A stretch of 64,000 nt of DNA, from positions 3,744,286 to 3,808,285 of the forward strand of contig NZ_LT732526.1 of assembly GCF_900155545.1 (NCBI RefSeq), given 5' to 3'. A program made the position numbers and the translations under genes. This stretch comes from Clostridium sp. Marseille-P2415 (lineage in GTDB: Bacteria; Bacillota; Clostridia; Lachnospirales; Lachnospiraceae). Below the pieces are notes generated by a model. It did not search any database and was not told the DNA's origin. It saw nothing but the letters and a program-made list of their open reading frames with translations. Below, piece by piece: positions 61,153-64,000 of the stretch; the stretch's first letter is position 1, and every line of letters begins with the position of its first letter.

Positions 61153-62220
61153 TTAACCGTGAACCAGAGATTCGATCATATCAATGATGGTATCAACTGC
61201 ATTCAGCAGTTCGCTTTGCTCCATTTTTGAGATAAAGATCTGACGGTTCGCAAATGTTTCGGTGATGGCCTGTAAGAGGGAATCCCCGGATAAGTTTTCT
61301 TCTTCCAGAAGACAGCTGAATCCTTGTTTTGCAAAGGATCTGGCGTTTAAAATCTGATCTCCTCTGCTGGCAGCAGCGGAAAGCGGAATCAGGATATTTG
61401 GTTTTCTAAGCGCAAGAATTTCACAGATGGAGTTCGCTCCAGCCCTGGAAATCATAAGATCAGCAGCAGCAAAAAGATGTTTTAAAGGGGCATCAACATA
61501 TTCGTATTGTACATATCCTTCGGTACCTATGAGGCTTTCATCCAGATTGCCCTTACCGCAGATATGTATTACCTGGTAGTTTTTGAGCAGTTTCGGGAGG
61601 ATGCCCCGTACAGCAGTATTGACTGTAACGGAACCGAGACTGCCGCCGATAATCAGGATAACAGGTCGGTTTGCAGATAATTGTGCATATTTTAATCCGG
61701 TCAGCCGGTCGCCTTTTAAAAGTTCTTTCCTTATGGGAGAGCCCGTGAGTACAGCCTTATCTTTTGGAAGGTAGGCCAGTGTTTCCGGAAAGTTGCAGCA
61801 CACATTCGCAGCTGCCGGGATACATAGCTTATTGGCAAGTCCGGGAGTCATATCCGATTCGTGTATGATAACAGGGACTTTGCGGTGTTTTGCGGCTAAT
61901 ACCACAGGAACGGCTACAAAACCTCCTTTTGAGAATACCACATCCGGCTTGTAATTTTTTATCAGCTTTAAAGCCTCCCCATATCCTTTTAATACACGGA
62001 ATGGGTCAGAAAAATTTTTTAAGTCAAAGTACCGGCGGAATTTTCCGGAAGATATGCCGTTGTAGGGGATACCAGCTCCTTCAATGAGTTTCCGTTCGAT
62101 TCCCTGGTACGAGCCTATATAGTGAATATCGTAGTTCCGCTCTTTTAAAGAGGGAATCAGAGCCAGGTTTGGAGTAACATGGCCAGCAGTACCGCCGCCG
62201 GTTAAGATGATTTTTTTCAT
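61153..62220 (-). CDS. murG: UDP-GlcNAc--lipid I N-acetylglucosamine transferase
   Basis: A 355-residue GT28 enzyme. 'IILTGGGTAGHVTPNLAL' is the N-terminal glycine loop; 'VVFSKGGFVAVPVVLAAK', 'HESDMTPGLANKL' and 'ISRAGANSICEIL' are the membrane and UDP-GlcNAc sites. It makes lipid II at the inner face of the membrane. It ends 5 bases from the sigma gene in convergent orientation, without room for a terminator. Confidence 0.95.
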   Translation of the reverse strand: MKKIILTGGGTAGHVTPNLALIPSLKERNYDIHYIGSYQGIERKLIEGAGIPYNGISSGKFRRYFDLKNFSDPFRVLKGYGEALKLIKNYKPDVVFSKGGFVAVPVVLAAKHRKVPVIIHESDMTPGLANKLCIPAAANVCCNFPETLAYLPKDKAVLTGSPIRKELLKGDRLTGLKYAQLSANRPVILIIGGSLGSVTVNTAVRGILPKLLKNYQVIHICGKGNLDESLIGTEGYVQYEYVDAPLKHLFAAADLMISRAGANSICEILALRKPNILIPLSAAASRGDQILNARSFAKQGFSCLLEEENLSGDSLLQAITETFANRQIFISKMEQSELLNAVDTIIDMIESLVHG

Positions 62221-62249
62221 AAAACGTTGCCTCCCAAATTCGATATACT

Positions 62250-62280
62250 ATTATAGTAAACGTTAGCGATAAAAAGTCAA
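62250..62280 (-). promoter_or_regulatory. murG promoter
   Basis: On the minus strand TTGACT (62280-62275) and TATAAT (62255-62250) with a long 19-base spacer; a TACTAT with a 16-base spacer overlaps it. The start would be about 20 bases before the murG ATG. Confidence 0.5.
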
Positions 62281-62331
62281 CCCCAAAGCTTGTGGGAAGT
62301 TTAGGATAACTTGTATTTAAGAGGTGTAGTC

Positions 62332-63156
62332 GTGGAGCAGGAGAGAAACCGTGAAAAAAAATGTTCCATTTTAAAACGGATAAAATATTATGCGGAGTCG
62401 CAGGAAAAATTAGAGGCCCATTTGCTTGATTATATGCAGAAACACCCGGAATTAACACCTGAGCCGCCATCCCCTCCTCCGGGGGAATTTCAGAAGATAA
62501 TGGCGGAGCTTGACAAACGTGGATCAAGGACGGTTGTAAGGAGGCAGCTAAGGACATTGCATTATGGTCACAGACTTGTTAATTTTCTGCAAAAGCCATT
62601 GATGATCATAATGGTGTTGTTGGTAATCATAACGGTGTCATCAATTGGGATGTCAGCAAGGAAGGCTTACGATTACCGAATGAGAGTCCGTAAGGCAGGG
62701 GAGATCGGAATTATCTGGAATAATAACCCATATGTGCCGGTCAAAGTGGAAAAGATATCCGATGCATATGAAGTAATAAAAGAAAATCTTGACATTAAGC
62801 CATTAATGATAGATGAAATGCCGCTTGAAATGGGGTTTTATGGAATGGATATTGAAGGCGGAAGCGCAACGATAAAATTTTCATATAACGGTCAGGACGT
62901 TTATTTCATTCAGGCTAAAAATCTGATTTCTTCTTCCATTAATATTATTTCGGGTAAAGCTGTATTTAAAAGTGTTTACAACGGAATCATAGATAAGGAT
63001 TTTAATATTGAAAAAAATGATTTGCCTGACGGAACCGCGGAATATAGCACGGGTATTGTAATGAATGGAGCATATTATTATTTGTCTGCTATCATGCCGG
63101 AACAGGATTTCGAAGCTATTGTTAAGAAACTGCACTATTATGAAGACGATAAATAG
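62332..63156 (+). CDS. Single-pass membrane protein, possible anti-sigma factor
   Basis: A 274-residue protein: a cytoplasmic charged N-terminus (1-95), one membrane helix ('PLMIIMVLLVIITVSSIG', about 98-115) and an exterior DUF4367-like domain with 'YEVIKENLDIKPL', 'MGFYGMDIEGG' and 'YYYLSAIMPEQDFEAIVK'. This is the shape of an anti-sigma factor that senses an outside signal. I chose GTG 62332 with AGAGGTG upstream; TTG 62311 lies before it. The sigma gene is 1.2 kb away across murG, so pairing is plausible but not shown. Confidence 0.7.
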   Translation: MEQERNREKKCSILKRIKYYAESQEKLEAHLLDYMQKHPELTPEPPSPPPGEFQKIMAELDKRGSRTVVRRQLRTLHYGHRLVNFLQKPLMIIMVLLVIITVSSIGMSARKAYDYRMRVRKAGEIGIIWNNNPYVPVKVEKISDAYEVIKENLDIKPLMIDEMPLEMGFYGMDIEGGSATIKFSYNGQDVYFIQAKNLISSSINIISGKAVFKSVYNGIIDKDFNIEKNDLPDGTAEYSTGIVMNGAYYYLSAIMPEQDFEAIVKKLHYYEDDK

Positions 63157-63192
63157 AATGAATGCTTCCGCCCGTAGCGGTGGAATCATCTG

Positions 63193-63241
63193 CCTGACGG
63201 AAAGTGACGGATATAAGCCGTTTTTTCCGCCAGGTTTTTTG
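63193..63241 (+). terminator. Terminator after the anti-sigma-like gene
   Basis: CCTGACGGAAAG (63193-63204) pairs with TTTTCCGCCAGG (63223-63234) with one A-C mismatch, followed by T6-7. Confidence 0.75.
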
Positions 63242-63260
63242 TTTCAAAGTCAGAGAGAAG

Positions 63261-63623
63261 CTACTGCATCAATGCTTTCTCCCATTCCTCTTCCTTAAAT
63301 CCCACCAGAACAAAATCTTTTCCGATTATTAACGGACGTTTTACCAGCATCCCGTTTGTTGCAAGCAGATCGATCTGCTCCTTTTCACTCATGCCTGGGA
63401 GAAGGTCCTTTAAATGCTTTTCCTTATAGAGGATACCGCTTGTATTAAAGAAGCGTTTCGCAGGAAGTCCGCTCTTTTCAATCCAGGCGGCAAGCTCGGC
63501 AGAAGTGGGCTTTTCATCTTTGATATTCCTGGAATTGTATGCTGTTTTATGGGCATCCAGCCATTTCTTTGCATTTTTACAGGTGCTGCAGGGCGGGTAT
63601 TGTAAAAATAAAAGATTCATCAT
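63261..63623 (-). CDS. ArsC/Spx-family thioredoxin-fold protein
   Basis: A 120-residue protein of the arsenate reductase/Spx family. 'YPPCSTCKNAKKWLD' has the CxxC of the Spx/YffB group, and 'NGMLVKRPLIIGKDFVLVGF' is the C-terminal signature. No ars genes are near, and the CxxC favours a redox regulator-like or unknown thiol role over arsenate reduction. ATG 63623 follows AAGGAG. Confidence 0.83.
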   Translation of the reverse strand: MMNLLFLQYPPCSTCKNAKKWLDAHKTAYNSRNIKDEKPTSAELAAWIEKSGLPAKRFFNTSGILYKEKHLKDLLPGMSEKEQIDLLATNGMLVKRPLIIGKDFVLVGFKEEEWEKALMQ

Positions 63624-63731
63624 TGTAGATCTCCTTTCTGTTCTTCCTTTCTATTTTACCTTGAAACCAGTTGAATGAAAAGGTAAGAATTTGAATAGAC
63701 TATAACAATTGAGGAATTTTGGGTGTAAACA

Positions 63732-64000
63732 GTGAGATTTTTATTATTTCTGTCAGAGGCAGCGGTACCGCTTATCATCTTTTACATTGTAGGATTTGGG
63801 ATTTTGTCCAAACGGCCGGTTTTTGATGATTTTATAAACGGAGCCAAAGAAGGGATGAAGACAGTAGCAGGGATCATGCCTACGTTAATCGGTCTGATGA
63901 CAGCGGTCGGGGTACTCCGGGCCTCGGGTTTTCTCGATTTTCTGGCAAAATTACTGACAAAGCCGGCTTCCCTTCTCTTCCTTCCCGCTCCGGTCGTTCC
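63732..64000 (+). CDS. spmB: Spore maturation protein SpmB (N-terminal part, runs off the window)
   Basis: Starting at GTG 63732 (a TAA two codons upstream in frame limits the start), the frame encodes 'FLLFLSEAAVPLIIFYIVGF', 'NGAKEGMKTVAGIMPTLIGL' and 'VGVLRASGFLDFL', the Gate/nucleoside-recognition domain of SpmB. SpmA/SpmB help dehydrate the spore core. An spmA gene would normally lie directly upstream, but here the upstream gene is the unrelated, oppositely oriented ArsC/Spx gene. The rest is outside the window. Confidence 0.75.
   Translation, partial: MRFLLFLSEAAVPLIIFYIVGFGILSKRPVFDDFINGAKEGMKTVAGIMPTLIGLMTAVGVLRASGFLDFLAKLLTKPASLLFLPAPVV

Noticed and set aside
63261-63623. Arsenate resistance gene arsC
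   Set aside because: It has a CxxC Spx/YffB-type motif and no ars genes nearby; the ArsR gene at 48.7 kb is 14 kb away and lacks a clear metal site.

Overview
The window reads as a chromosomal segment of an endospore-forming, anaerobic Firmicute of the Lachnospiraceae (Lacrimispora / Enterocloster / Clostridium sphenoides-like). Supporting signs are spoVG and a SpmB-like spore maturation gene, a meso-diaminopimelate dehydrogenase, the paired GlgC/GlgD glycogen enzymes, flavodiiron and RIC proteins for O2/NO defence, strong AGGAGG ribosome sites with frequent TTG/GTG starts, and a compact clostridial tad locus. The genus is inferred from gene style, not from a marker gene. No rRNA, tRNA or CRISPR array was recognised.

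Region by region. (1) 1-13.4 kb: an iron/heme-type acquisition locus: the end of a FecCD permease, its ATPase, a small secreted protein, a 2509-residue surface protein built from NEAT-like modules and FIVAR repeats with a C-terminal wall-anchor-like tail, a DUF454 membrane protein and a CydD/CydC-like exporter pair. (2) 13.5-18.1 kb: an LCM-type methyltransferase, then on the minus strand an NO/O2 stress set (araC-like regulator, Crp/Fnr regulator with an N-terminal cysteine cluster, ric, fprA). A TGATTTAAATCA palindrome lies at -41.5 of the inferred ric-fprA promoter. (3) 18.3-24.2 kb: a glycoside-use cassette: GH31 enzyme, two esterases and a GPH-family symporter, divergent from the AraC regulator. 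(4) 24.2-27.8 kb: a decayed accessory island with a broken hicA/hicB pair, an intact MNT/HEPN pair, an IS21 istA remnant, short iteron-like repeats, an excisionase-like gene and a probable type I toxin with an antisense RNA. (5) 27.8-31.1 kb: preQ1-I riboswitch and queT, an unknown protein with a duplicated domain, and murC. (6) 31.1-40.5 kb: a DnaA-box cluster before dnaD and a dnaC/dnaI-like loader, then a long Prs, BrnQ, a YhaN/YhaO (SbcC/SbcD-like) pair and asnS. (7) 40.7-49.1 kb: glgC-glgD-spoVG, a 133-bp MITE-like element, ddh, a DUF3783 gene, an APH-fold kinase, glgB, a DUF2508 gene and an ArsR regulator. (8) 49.3-59.5 kb: a complete tad pilus locus with two prepilin peptidases, TadZ/A/B/C, Flp pilin, three TadE/TadG-like pseudopilins and an FHA protein. 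(9) 59.5-64 kb: rhomboid protease, HIT protein, ECF-like sigma factor, murG, a membrane protein that may be the cognate anti-sigma factor, an ArsC/Spx-family protein and the start of spmB.

How the parts work together. The first locus would take heme or iron from the surface through a NEAT receptor to an ABC importer; the CydDC-like pair may move heme or thiols. The Fnr-like regulator probably controls ric and fprA. The tad genes form one operon behind a near-consensus promoter. The most unusual items are the giant NEAT/FIVAR protein, the type I toxin with its own antisense promoter and terminator, the -41.5 Fnr-type site, the DnaA boxes placed at the murC terminator, a TadC with an inserted Ig-like domain, and a pseudopilin with a cysteine-rich duplicated tail.
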